DNA of 64,000 nucleotides, taken from contig JAYKKI010000027.1 of assembly GCA_039881145.1 (NCBI GenBank), positions 23,571,001 through 23,635,000 on the forward strand. The letters are read 5' to 3'. The notes under the pieces were generated by a model. The model had not been told where the DNA came from. It ran no database searches and worked only from the letters and a program-made list of their open reading frames with translations. Position 1 is the first letter of the stretch, and every line of letters starts with the position of its first letter. Positions 1 through 10,622 of the stretch are shown here, one piece after another. A program made the position numbers and the translations under genes. The DNA comes from Druceiella hillmani (lineage: Eukaryota > Arthropoda > Insecta > Lepidoptera > Hepialidae).

Positions 1-235
1 GAAAATAAAAAAATAAAAAATAGGCTCAATAAAGTCTGACTAGAAGATAACAGGAAAACTATAATGATTATCCTAGATTTTACAGTTTTTGCATACTCCA
101 TATTTTACACCTGTGAAAGTTATAGTATATAATAGGTTGCAACATGTTAACGTTGTGAAAAATTAATATTTTTCAATATTTTAATGGAAATTCTAAATAC
201 ACTCAAATATTTATAAGTGCTGAAATATAATGTGT

Positions 236-305
236 ACACTCAAATGTTTGTAAGTATACGGAATCCTCGTAGAGCGAGTTTCACTTGTGCTTGACATGTT
301 TTAAA
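236..305 (+). repeat. 3' end fragment of dispersed repeat family D
   Basis: About 70 bp match the last part of the full-length family D copies at 5714-6222 (+) and 58024-58545 (-). The shared order is an acggaaccctcg-type motif, a short gcgagt-type palindromic half, then cttgtgcttgacaggtttt. Here it reads acggaatcctcgtagagcg followed by tgtgcttgacatgtttt. Only the 3' end is recognisable; the body is absent or too diverged to see. Confidence 0.6.
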
Positions 306-1396
306 AGGTACGCATTTAGAGTCGAAAGTGAATGAAGAATAATATGACAGAAATGTAGATAAAAGAGCAAAATTTTGCTAGGATTATTATATATGTTTGA
401 ATTGCTCGTGTAATACTTTATTTACTTTCGTAAATAGGTTTTTCATGTTTACGAGCGTGATAAAAGTAATTTAATGAGAAACTAACCTGAGCACTGAATT
501 TGAATGCAACGTCGAATTAACATGATTTTATCATTTTCTAGTATAATATTCAAAATTCTGTATTATTTTATTTTAAAATATTTATTTGATTGTATGAAGA
601 TTTGATTTTTTGGCAAATGATTTAGATTATCTAATCAAATGTCGGGAATCCAACAAAGATACGAAATAGAAATTGGCAATTTTATACCTTTTTCTTTTTC
701 GTTACTAAATATCAAACACTTTTGCTCCCTTTGCTTAATAGCATACATATAAATATGTGCGAAATATGTACCATCTGTAGCGTACCGAAGATTGGTGAAA
801 TTAATTAAAGAACTTCAAAATTTGGGCATCCGCGTTTTTTCAGCCTCAAGATATTTGACCATGTTTCTTACAGGTTGCAGTTAACCAGTTTAGAAATTCA
901 TTGTCTGTGCAGATTGCATTCTCTGCATTTTCTCCACTGCAGTATTCTCGTATACCAGATTACCTTACGTCTAGATTTTCAGCCTTAAGAGCGAGTGGCC
1001 TCTGACTTCGCTCTATAATAATCCTTACTTTACTTCTTCGCAAATATGACAGCTTTGTCCAAGAATTTACCTTCAGTATTCATGGTGCCAAAATGTGAAA
1101 TAAGTTGAACCTTGATATCTGGAATGCTCCACCATTACACGTTATCTGAGGTCACCTGAAAAAAAATCCTTTCCAAACTCTTTATCGTTACTCCCCATTG
1201 TTTCCTCCCTGGCTTCCCATCCTGAACCCTGTCCTTATTCTTTTGGTCAATATATTTTAATACATTCTTTTTAATTATTTCTTAGTATGCCTAAATGGCG
1301 TTATGTTTTTTATTGCTTTAATGTTTTTTATGCAATTGCAATTTGTTGGAGTCTTCAGGAAAACGACATATTCAGAAACAATTGTTTTTGAAAATA

Positions 1397-1398
<2 letters not shown>
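306..1398. other. No gene; mid-GC block at 800-1240
   Basis: The first half is plain AT-rich sequence. Positions about 800-1240 are less AT-rich. Read on the minus strand they give several stretches of ordinary-looking peptide broken by stops and frame changes, which suggests an eroded mobile-element gene. No family motif could be recognised. Confidence 0.4.

Positions 1399-1430
<32 letters not shown>
1399..1430. repeat. (TA)n microsatellite
   Basis: Sixteen uninterrupted TA dinucleotides, followed by cacattt. Confidence 0.97.
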
Positions 1431-1435
<5 letters not shown>

Positions 1436-1854
1436 TTATGTATGTACATACATATGCATATATTATTAAATAAAAAATTATTTCATGCTGCTTCTTTAAA
1501 ATAAATTTTTTCCAGACACTAGATTTATAAATATTATATTAAGGGTCCTAAGTCCACGAAAGTTCCTATTTACAAGACTATCTTTAAACCATTTGAAGAT
1601 TATATTGTCAGGGTCTCTTTTATAATTGCTTTTCATTTATTAGCGTTTTTTGCAATTTTATTATTGTATGAAAATTAATTTCTCATTTAAATAATATTCT
1701 ATAATACTTAAATGGGACATAACATTTATTTTTTATGATGAATTATTTTCGTAATAAAGGCATTAACTATATGTATGAATATTGGCTGCTGAAATAAAAA
1801 ATAGCAAAAAACAAGAAGCTTTTTCTCCCATGAACTACTTGCATGTAATTTTAC

Positions 1855-2135
1855 TACGTCTTAAGTCCAATACGTCACCAACACCGAGTCCTTGCGTACA
1901 TCCGTCTTCGCAGACATAATATCGCCGAGTGCCTCAAGCAGCTTCTTATAAATAAATCCACCCAGTATTCAAGGACTCTTTATGAGACATGAGATGAGTT
2001 ATTGTTATTTATTATTGTGACAGCGAGAGCTAGACGTGTCGCCGTTGCTAAGAATAATGGTCCGGGGTTATTAGCTTTTATGGCGTTTCGATGGGGTGTA
2101 GATGGATAAGGGTCGTCGGCTTAATTGCAACAGAA
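1855..2135. promoter_or_regulatory. GC-raised island, candidate cis-regulatory or conserved noncoding DNA
   Basis: Roughly 280 bp with clearly higher GC and many CpG dinucleotides, between AT-rich flanks. It contains ttttatggcg and ctttatgaga, which fit the TTTAT(G/T)-type core of caudal/Abd-B class homeodomain proteins, plus several ttattgtt/tttattattg homeodomain or Sox-like cores. No open frame of note crosses it. The regulatory role is inferred from composition and motifs only. Confidence 0.3.
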
Positions 2136-3888
2136 GATGTGTTTGCGAGATGTGAGAATATATGTGGTGTCAGATTGCATTTTATTGCATTTTTCTAGTA
2201 TCTTTTGTATTTAAAAATACGTATCACTTTATATCATTGATTTATATATCTTAATATGCCTTAATAAAAAAAAGATAAACTAATTTTGTGAAAAGCACTT
2301 TTTTAGTAGTTATTTAAGATTTAAAATTATATTAGTACCATAGATCTCTTTGCATTTGCAATTTATCAGACATTCATGGGAAATTTGTTACGAAAATATG
2401 CGAAAAGGATACTCCGTTTCTATATTTTACAAATTAATCTTTTTTCCTGTTAATATGTTTGTCCTTTACATTAAGAAGATAATGCGAGTAATGACTTATG
2501 TTTTGCGAACAATTTTTGAACATTTATTTTCTACTGCACTTTTTAATTTTTTTTTAGATACTTCTTTAATCTAAATGATATTCTAGGCCATAGTTTTATT
2601 TTTTTTAATTTGTTCTTTAATTTTTATAGCGGAGAAACGAATTTAACCTAATTCATAATTAATTGTAGCGAGGAAAAAAGCCGCAGATTGAAATATTTTA
2701 TCTTATTTTATTCAATATGTTAGGTTCTTTTCATATCGTTAATGTAAATAAAGTAGTAAGAACATACTTTATATTTCCATACAATTATCATTTTTCTGAA
2801 ATTTTTCTTTATTATCTTTACTCGTTAGCAACCTATTTCCATAATGTATTTAAAATTAAAACTTTTTTTATTATGGATTTGCAACACTTATATATTTGTT
2901 TTAAACCTTTTGAAAGAATTAACTTAAATATATTTTATAGAGAAGAAAATGTTTTTCTCTCTATGAAGTGTTTTAATTATTCCAGAGATCGAGAAAAAAA
3001 AATATTCGAGAGCTTTTGCTACAGCGTGAATTTTCTAGTAAGCTCACGTTTTATTGATTCCTTGCACACGCAAGTGTAAAGGAACGTTAGGAAATGGCTA
3101 TTTTTAAATCAAAGCTAAGCATTTACCTCGCAATGTCATCGCTACCAGCATTAACGATAATCAACTCAAACTACACCAATTCGTGCAAGTTAAAATCGTG
3201 AATAAGTTCGCTTATTATTCATTAGTAATGGGGTCATATCGGAAGTCAATGTGCGTGAATGGCGTATTTCCGGGCGAAAGGTACTAATTCGGGCAGGATG
3301 TGTTATTTAATTTGATAAATATAGGCGAAATTGTGAGAGGTTATACGGTGTGGGTTTTAAGGTTGAAATAACAAATTAAAATATCGAATTTCTGAACGGG
3401 GAAATATTTATCAGGTAACTAGAAGCAATTTCTTTATACAGTAAATATACGCACCTATGTTATTGGTATGCAATATAAATTTCAGTTTCATTATCATTTT
3501 TTATAGTTTGCGTATTTTAATTAAGCGTAAATATGTCACGTCCGAATGTTCAATATATGTTAGTTAAATATTATTGTGTAAATTATGTGTCATATTAAAA
3601 CCATATCGTGAAAATTAATAATATTTTTAAACAAGTATTTCGACGCCTGTAATTTGTGATTCGGCAGAGAAATAGCAAAAAAAGTTTTAACTATAAGTAG
3701 AACTCGCATTGCGAGCAGTCTATATGGACGTAAGTATAAATCAATATTTAAGGGGTATAGTATTATTAATAAACTATTTACAAATATTAATATTATTTTT
3801 AACCATATTTGTATTTATTGGCTAGTATGTCACATTATTGCCAATATATCTCAAAATTTATGAAATTTAAAATCATCGCTGAAGTTTT
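2136..3888. other. AT-rich, no supported gene
   Basis: Holds two AT-driven open frames, 2350-2574 (+) and 2717-3079 (+), rich in Phe, Leu, Ile and Tyr with no recognisable domain. Both are expected by chance at this base composition. A short CpG-containing stretch lies at about 3120-3300. Confidence 0.6.
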
Positions 3889-4040
3889 CCAGAATACTTT
3901 AGATAAACTTCTGTCTACTGTCCAAAATACTTTAGATAAACTTCTGTCTACTGTCCAGAATACTTTAGATAAACTTCTGTCTACTATCCAGAGTACTTTA
4001 CATAAACTTCTGTCTACTGTCCAGAATATTTTAGATAAAC
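3889..4040 (+). repeat. 33-bp tandem repeat, about 4.6 copies
   Basis: The unit starts ccagaatactttagataaac and ends ttctgtctactgt. Copies 1-3 are almost identical, copy 4 has a few changes, and the last partial copy stops at gataaac. The period is divisible by three, so a 93-codon open frame (3809-4090, +) passes through it and yields an 11-residue repeat, QNTLDKLLSTV. The peptide repeat follows from the DNA period. The frame has no recognisable flanking domain, and I do not call it a gene. Confidence 0.9.
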
Positions 4041-4205
4041 GCTGTTTTTCTCAAAATTTTAATTTTGCGATTTTGGAGATGAAGGGCTGATATATTTTAT
4101 GTGGACATGTTCAATAATATCTTTGGAATTATCATACATAAAATCATTTAAATTTGATTTGGAGTACTTGTTACTTGTTCTATGAATTGGTAAACCATGA
4201 TATTA

Positions 4206-4489
4206 GAAATGGAAAATATATTTGGCGTTGATTTTGGAAGAATTTATTATTCACAATTAAATGAAACTACGTGATGTAATATTAACTTCTACTTTCTTTA
4301 AATTCTTTACCACGACCTAGGTATCCTTGTATTACAACATGTTCAGGTGGGCTATTAGCAAAGATCTCAGGTGGGTTGGCCCATCTGAAGACGTTGTAAT
4401 ACAACGAAACCTAGGTCGTGGTAAAGAACTTAAAGCAAGTAGAAATAATACTACATCACGTAGTTTCATTTAATTGTGAAATGGAAAAT
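4206..4489 (+). mobile_element. Foldback (hairpin) element, copy 1
   Basis: A ~35-bp one-sided segment (about 4218-4250, containing atttggcgttgattttg) is followed by a long inverted repeat. The outer arm ends are tcacaattaaatgaaac (from 4251) and gtttcatttaattgtga (to 4479). The arms are about 100 bp, and the apex at about 4355-4385 is rearranged. The 12-bp direct repeat gaaatggaaaat at 4206-4217 and 4478-4489 flanks the element and looks like a target-site duplication. The same element recurs at 10.3 kb and, inverted, at 59.8 kb. It encodes no protein. Confidence 0.85.
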
Positions 4490-4504
4490 GTTTAATAACT
4501 TATT

Positions 4505-4705
4505 TGTCGCCTCTAAAAGTTCTACATTATGATTTTCAAGGGTTAACTGTTGAAGTACAAGTGGGTAGAATATTATATTACTGTCCCAAATTCAAAGATT
4601 CTACGTTATAAGATTTCTGATTAAAACGGCGGTGACAGACGAACAGGAGGACGGACATGTGAATAATCTTACAAACATTCCTTTTTTTCCTTTTGATGTA
4701 CACAA
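4505..4705 (-). repeat. Dispersed repeat family D, 5' half
   Basis: On the minus strand it reads gtacatcaaaaggaaaaaaa, then a 'ttataagat..cac' motif, a run of tccgtc/tcgtctgtc pyrimidine blocks and a 'cagaaatc' block. This is the same order as the start of the copy at 5714-6222. The 3' part is missing. It lies immediately beside the foldback element. The 61-codon minus-strand frame at 4578-4763 is a by-product. Confidence 0.65.
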
Positions 4706-4720
4706 ATCTAAAAACGAAAC

Positions 4721-5713
4721 TTTTATAGTTTCGTCGCATCTGTCTATCTGTCCGTCCTAACATTACTTTCGCTTTAATAAAACCAGCGAAATAGCACTTT
4801 CAGTTTAGGATCGATTACAGTGAAATTTTGTAAGCAGATGTAGTTCAACTTAATTACTTAGCAACGCTATTTTTCTCATAATTTTTAAGACACTCAGTTT
4901 TTGTGATAGAAATGTACATAATATATTTTTGAAAATGTCCGATTTTTTGCGAATAACTATGAACTTTTTCTGGCGGATGAAGTTTTTCTCACACGGACTT
5001 CATCGTATCGTTGATGTCCTCACTATCATTGAGGTCTTTTAAAATGCAGTCGAAAAAAATACAGCTTTTTAAAATGCAGCTTTTTAAAACGCGATAAGAA
5101 AATTTTTTGAGACGGAATTTTCTCTGCTAAATTTGGGTATATATTCAGTAAATACTTCAATGCGAAGGTATTTTGGTCAATTTGCGTTAATAAATTACAG
5201 TCATATAAGAAACAAAGTTATTTATCTTAAGAATGTTAATGGTATATTATGAAAATATTCACATAATGAAAAATTATATAAATATTTATAAATACTTCTT
5301 AAATATTTAAACTTTATAAGTGTGTGAATCTGGTTAAAACCTTTGCAGTGTGAATTTTACTTATACCTAATAAATTTTTTTACTTGATTGTAACTATAAA
5401 CCTTCGAATGTAAAAGTGTCGGTAACCGTAAAACTGGAGAATCTTCATAAACAAAGGTGAAGAGTAAACGTGGTATATTATATATTTGCTGTTTACTTTT
5501 GTGATCTAAATAGTCTAGTGAGGTGGTTTCAATGTCGCTAATTCATTGATTATAGCAAATAATAATCAAATTTTATTTCCATTCAATCGTTAATAACGTC
5601 AGTAAATATTTAATCCATTGTTGTGTATGAATGTCTTTCAATATTGATATAACCCAAAGGGCATAATAACTTTTCTTTTATTTAATAATCTTATTTCCGT
5701 ACTGATTTTTAGC
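4721..5713. other. AT-rich, no supported gene
   Basis: Contains a small local duplication (cagctttttaaaatg / cagctttttaaaacg, about 5062-5094). Nothing else stands out. Confidence 0.6.
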
Positions 5714-6222
5714 TTTCCGTACCTCAAAATGAAAAAAAGAAAGCCTTGTAGGATCACTGCGTTGTCCGTCTATCGTTCTGTCAAGAACCTTTTTCAAGTT
5801 GAAATTAATATCAAAGGTTGAAGTCTACGGTCCCTTAAAGCAGCAAAAAAAGTCAAGCTCCTATATCAATGCAATCAAGAAGAACTCTAAAAATACGGCC
5901 ATTTACCCCACCTGTTTCGGCACTCGCAATTTTTTTTATTTATTTGGTACTTTCCGTCGATATAGAATCATAAAATTTGTAAGAAACAAATTCTCATAGC
6001 ACAAATGAAGAACAAAATCGTTAATTTGTAGTTATGTCACATAAAACATATTTTTTAAAACATGCGCCCGTACAGTAGGCAATATATTTGCGTTCTAAAA
6101 AATAAAAATGTTGTAAAAACTTTAATAGAAATATTACGTACCAGCAAATTTTCATAAATTTCTGAATGTGTACAGAACCCTCGTAGTGCAAGTTCAACTC
6201 GTGCTTGACAGGTTTTTTTTTA
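5714..6222 (+). repeat. Dispersed repeat family D, near full-length copy
   Basis: About 510 bp. In order it has tttccgtacctcaaaatg, ccttgtaggatcactgcg, a ttgtccgtctatcgttctgt block, caaggttgaagtctacggtc, tactttccgtcgatatagaa, catagcacaaatgaagaac, tttgtagttatgtcac, then agaaccctcgtagtgcaagt and gtgcttgacaggttttttt. The order matches the inverted copy at 58024-58545. The 3' end resembles repeats widely found in Lepidoptera and other insects (a 'ggaaccctcg...gcgag...cacttg..cggtttt' ending); that comparison is from memory. No protein is encoded, and the 66-codon frame inside is incidental. Confidence 0.75.
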
Positions 6223-8079
6223 TTTTTACTCATATATGTTGTTAATTAATGCCATAAGATTACATTACATAATTATACCTAATATTCAGGCAAAAATGAA
6301 AGGAAAACTTAATTGCCAAGGATACCGTTGGTTATATAATTACTTTAAAAAAAGTTAAAAACAGGTAAAAATAAAAGAAGCAAGAAAACAGGTAAGAAAA
6401 TCGTGCGAAACGGAACAGAAAACGGTCGTCGAACACGAGGAAGGAAAGTTTTTGTAATCAATTTATTTTTAAAAATCAAATAATTCACGAAATCATTGTG
6501 AGAATCAATAAGTGTTCTTTCTGGTAGTTAACCGATCAATGGACAAATTCACCGCAATGGGTCAAGGTGCCGTCCTATGTGTGCCATTCTTCGAAGGAAA
6601 AATTGAGAATATAATAAATATATAAAAAAATTAAATATGCTTATACCGTTATATTAAAAGCTGATTATTTGTAAAACTACCCGAGTTATAATAGAAGTAC
6701 TATCGTCAATACTTTAGAGTGATAAGGCACACATTGGCAAGGTTTACAACTTTACTTGGTAAATTTTGTGTATTCGGAATTTTTACATGCAAATATAAAA
6801 TGTATATTATACTACTTTCTTTTATTGCCCATCTTTATATATATATAAATATCAGAATAATTTACATAGCCACGATATAAACAATTAAATACTAGTACGA
6901 CCTAAAGCCGACCGGAGACTAAACGTTCTGATATCAATATTGATTAAATCCGCACTATATTTATGTTCGTTTCCATAATCAAAAGAATTATAGAATATAA
7001 TGTGTATCTGTTATTTTAATGGTGAACATATTAAGTATATGCTGACTGAAAGCGTGCTGTGAGATTTGCTGACTTGTGGTCAAAAAGATATTAAAGTCTT
7101 TTTCTGTAGCGTTTGTAACTTTACGTCATACACCATACTTTTGCGTGAATGGAAAATGGTATTGAAAATTCCCCATTATGATATTTTTTGAAATTATTTC
7201 AAAATTTTTTCAGAGCGCTTAATGAAAAAAATATATAAATGGCAATGAAGATAATTTAAAGAACATCTTTTAATAGTACAAATTACAAGGAATTGATGCT
7301 TGTTGATGGAGAAAAAAAAGTTTAATTCCTGAATTTGTAGGGAAAACATCGAAATAGTGCCTATTTTATTGTATTATCGATAATTTCCGTAAATTATGCA
7401 ATATTATATTTTATGATTAACAAGGTACATAAATAGATTGAAAATGATCAATATCGTATTGAAGTGACATTTATTTTATTTTCAGCCTGTGGCTTTAATG
7501 TTGCACATTATTGAAAAATTCGTCCTTCGCATCAAATTCTACCTAGTGGGGTTAGTTTTTTTATGGATAAAAAGTAACACATAGACAAACTTTTAAAAAA
7601 ATTGCGTGCAAATCAGTACACATGATAGAAGAAAAATTTCTTTAGTGATCTAAACCTTGACAAAAGTATTCAAACGGCACTGACAATGAGAACGAACATA
7701 TAAAGTGTAGTCATAGATTGTACTAAATTCGCATAAGAAAGAATTGCTTGCTAAAAACTAATAAAATGTCATTACAAATCGAAGCAAACATTTAATATTC
7801 AAATAAATTTACATAGCCTATTGTCAATTAGAAAAAATAGCTGCAATATAAGTACCAGAACACCTTTAAGTGCCACTCGCGTTGTACATTATATTTACGA
7901 CTATATTTGCGGATTCATTGCAGATTTATAAATAAATTAAAAACAATGGAACCCTAATATGTTGTTATTCCTGTTATGGATGAAATACATGCAGAATTAG
8001 TAATAAGTCAAACATAAATAAAAAAATATATCGACACAATTTTAACTCTTCTTTTGACACATGTAGCGTAAATAACACA
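6223..8079. other. AT-rich, no supported gene
   Basis: Unique-looking sequence, with no open frame beyond 60 codons. Nothing recognisable was seen on either strand. Confidence 0.6.
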
Positions 8080-8350
8080 ACGTATGCGTGGTATCTCAAT
8101 TGTTCAAATATAGCGTCTGAGGCGTACATCTACAACGCGCGCATGCGTGACACCATCTTATTCAATCGCTTTGTATCGTGTATACCTCACTCTCTTTTGC
8201 TACACTTCCATGATATCGGAATATATAGCTCTCTTTCTCTCTATGTCGTATCTTTCATCTGATCATGTAACGAAATGTGCCTAAACGTGACGCGACCTTA
8301 CACTTTTACTTTCAATTCTTGTCCAGTTACCGAATATCGAATGGCCGCAT
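8080..8350. promoter_or_regulatory. CpG-containing island, candidate regulatory DNA
   Basis: A 270-bp stretch with many CpGs, including caacgcgcgcatgcgtgac and aacgtgacgcgaccttac, plus a pyrimidine-rich run (ctctctttctctctatg, about 8230-8246) that reads as GAGA-type sites on the minus strand. It is flanked by strongly AT-rich DNA. No coding signal is seen. The role is inferred from composition. Confidence 0.28.
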
Positions 8351-9111
8351 CAGAAGTTTCGCTTCAAAGATTATCAATTCCCCCTTTATACTCTGTCAAT
8401 AGCAGAAATTCATTTCTAGGGAAATATCTTTAACGTACGAGTATTTTTACCATTATAATTGTATTACAAACTAGTTGTGCGTGTGAAATTTTCTGATCAT
8501 TATAGTTTAGAATAATCGTTATGCAAAAAAATATTGACAATGGATGAAAAATGAACGGATGAAAACCAACGCAACATAGGTTTGTTTATAAAATCAACAC
8601 ATAATCTTCATTTTTACGAGCGTAACACTTACTGTATAAAACTTACTAATACCCCTAATAGGAGGTGTTAGTTATACATTTATTTTTTTTTAAGTTTAAC
8701 ATTACTTCATCTTTATTGTTATCGCCGTTATTATTCAGTTCTTTTTAAATTTTCTATCTATTTTTGCAATACCTAAAAGCATAAATTTTACTAAAAACTA
8801 TGAGAATAAAGTTTACTTATAACGATAATATAAAAAACGACAAAGCTATGCTTTGTCAATGAAAATATAGTACTATTCATCAAATTGATTTTTTTTAATC
8901 CTTAATATCCGTGTAAAATCATCCTATATGTTGTTCGAGGATATAAATTATTGCCATACCAAATTACATCAAAATCCGTATAGTGGATTTCACTTGATTG
9001 AAAAACAGATGTTAAAAAATGTAAAAGCCGATTTTCTGGTTTTTGCCCTAAATCAATTACTCCTTTTAAAATATTTCCCATCTACAGAATTCATTCTGTT
9101 ACAGTTTTATT

Positions 9112-9124
<13 letters not shown>
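8351..9124. other. AT-rich, no supported gene
   Basis: A 76-codon plus-strand frame (8928-9158) starts in unique sequence and ends in the TA tract, where it reads as alternating Ile-Tyr. It is not a gene. Confidence 0.6.

Positions 9125-9154
<30 letters not shown>
9125..9154. repeat. (TA)n microsatellite
   Basis: Fifteen TA units, preceded by tacatacatac. Confidence 0.97.
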
Positions 9155-9155
<1 letters not shown>

Positions 9156-9526
9156 TAGGTTTTTTCGCGACACCACTTCGTCACACCATTCATAATGTTT
9201 GGAGCCTATCAGCGTTCAAAGACGTACTAAAAAATATTAACATTGCTCTGCAACTTGAACATCTGTGCTAACATTTTATGTACAACTTCCTGGGTGAATA
9301 AATGAGATTGAGAACCCCACCAATTATTAAGACCGACAGACGTTGCATTTCAAAAAACCTTTACCAGTATATATAAAAATGATGATTTTTTTCTCTGATT
9401 CCCCAAAAGATAACATTTTTCCCTTGAAGTGCTCTTAGATACTTTAAAATAATATTAATAAAATTATTATATACTTGCCTTGTTTCCCCGGTAATGGCTG
9501 GACCTCTAGCCCATAATAACATTGAA

Positions 9527-9570
9527 CATCAGGAACTCCTCTTGGGGAAATACGTGACGAGTTCCTGATG
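9527..9570. repeat. Short inverted repeat, 12-bp arms
   Basis: Perfect arms catcaggaactc (9527-9538) and gagttcctgatg (9559-9570) with a 20-base loop. The whole is bracketed by direct copies of attgaacat (9521-9529 and 9585-9593), giving the look of a tiny insertion or its footprint. Confidence 0.7.
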
Positions 9571-10319
9571 CTATACTATTCTATATTGAACATAAAGCAG
9601 TAATATATTTTTTCTCTCATTATTTTTAAGTGTGAGATAAGAACAATATTTGTCATATTTTTCTTATTTTTTCTATTTAAAAAATAATAAGGAAAATGAG
9701 TTTGGAATTAAGAAAAAATAATATTCCCTTTCGTTATGTCAATATTACATAGGTTTCATTTACTTAAATAATTGTAAATTTCATTTAAAATACTAAATAA
9801 GTATTTATATTAAATATCAGAAATCTAATACATTTTAAATTATTGATTGATGCAAAACCAGGCCGATTGCAATTAAGACTGATATACACAAACACTTCAA
9901 TTAAAATAACTAAAATAAAGGTAATATCTTTGATATTAAACCAGAATCTAATCACAGCAGCTATATAATAAACTTTGCTACGTATTTTTTCCGTGGAAGT
10001 TGAATAAATTTAGGAGTTTATTACTTATTTGTTTATTATCATATCTAATTATAAATTTCGGAATATGTGCCAATTTTACGAGAACACTGATTGTAACACA
10101 TTATTCACGTCATTGACACCTGCTTATTTTCGTTTAGGTCACTAATGGGATTAATCTCACTACAAAAAATTGTATTCAGAAAGAAGACACTTCATCTATT
10201 TTAGGTGTATATTATCATGACATGGATTACATGTACGCAAAACTTTGTAATGATAATTTGGGTATTTGAAAAATTAGAGCGAGACAAAGAAATGAATAAT
10301 TCATTTTAGTGTTTGTAAC

Positions 10320-10622
10320 ATCATTTATAACGATATTGAATATATTTGGCGTTAATTTTGTAGAAATTCATTATTCACAATTAAATGAAACTACGTGATG
10401 TAGTATTATTTCTACTTTCTTTAAGTTCTTTACTACGATATAGGTTTCGTTGTATAACAACATCTTCAGGTGGCCTATTAGCAAAGATTGGAATCTTTAA
10501 TAACAGCCCACCTGAAGATGTTGTAATACAACGAAACCTAGGTTGTGGTAAAGAACTTAAAGAAAGTAGAAATAATACTACATCACGTAGATTCATTTAA
10601 TTGTGGATCATTTATAATATTG
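10320..10622 (+). mobile_element. Foldback element, copy 2 (best preserved)
   Basis: The element spans about 10339-10605: a one-sided segment (aatatatttggcgttaattt..., about 38 bp) and then a nearly complete palindrome with arms of about 101 bp and few mismatches (cacaattaaatg ... catttaattgtg). The apex is attagcaaagattggaatct. It is flanked by atcatttataacgatattg (10320-10338) and atcatttataatattg (10607-10622), which match except for a 2-base gap. This looks like a long target-site duplication. Because the sequence is palindromic, both strands carry near-identical 71-codon frames; these are mirror artefacts, not genes. Confidence 0.9.

Noticed and set aside
2717..3079. 120-codon plus-strand frame
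   Set aside because: Phe/Leu/Ile/Tyr-rich, no motif; expected by chance at this AT content.
10381..10600. Two near-identical 71-codon proteins on opposite strands
   Set aside because: They are the two readings of one palindrome (foldback copy 2), not a gene pair.
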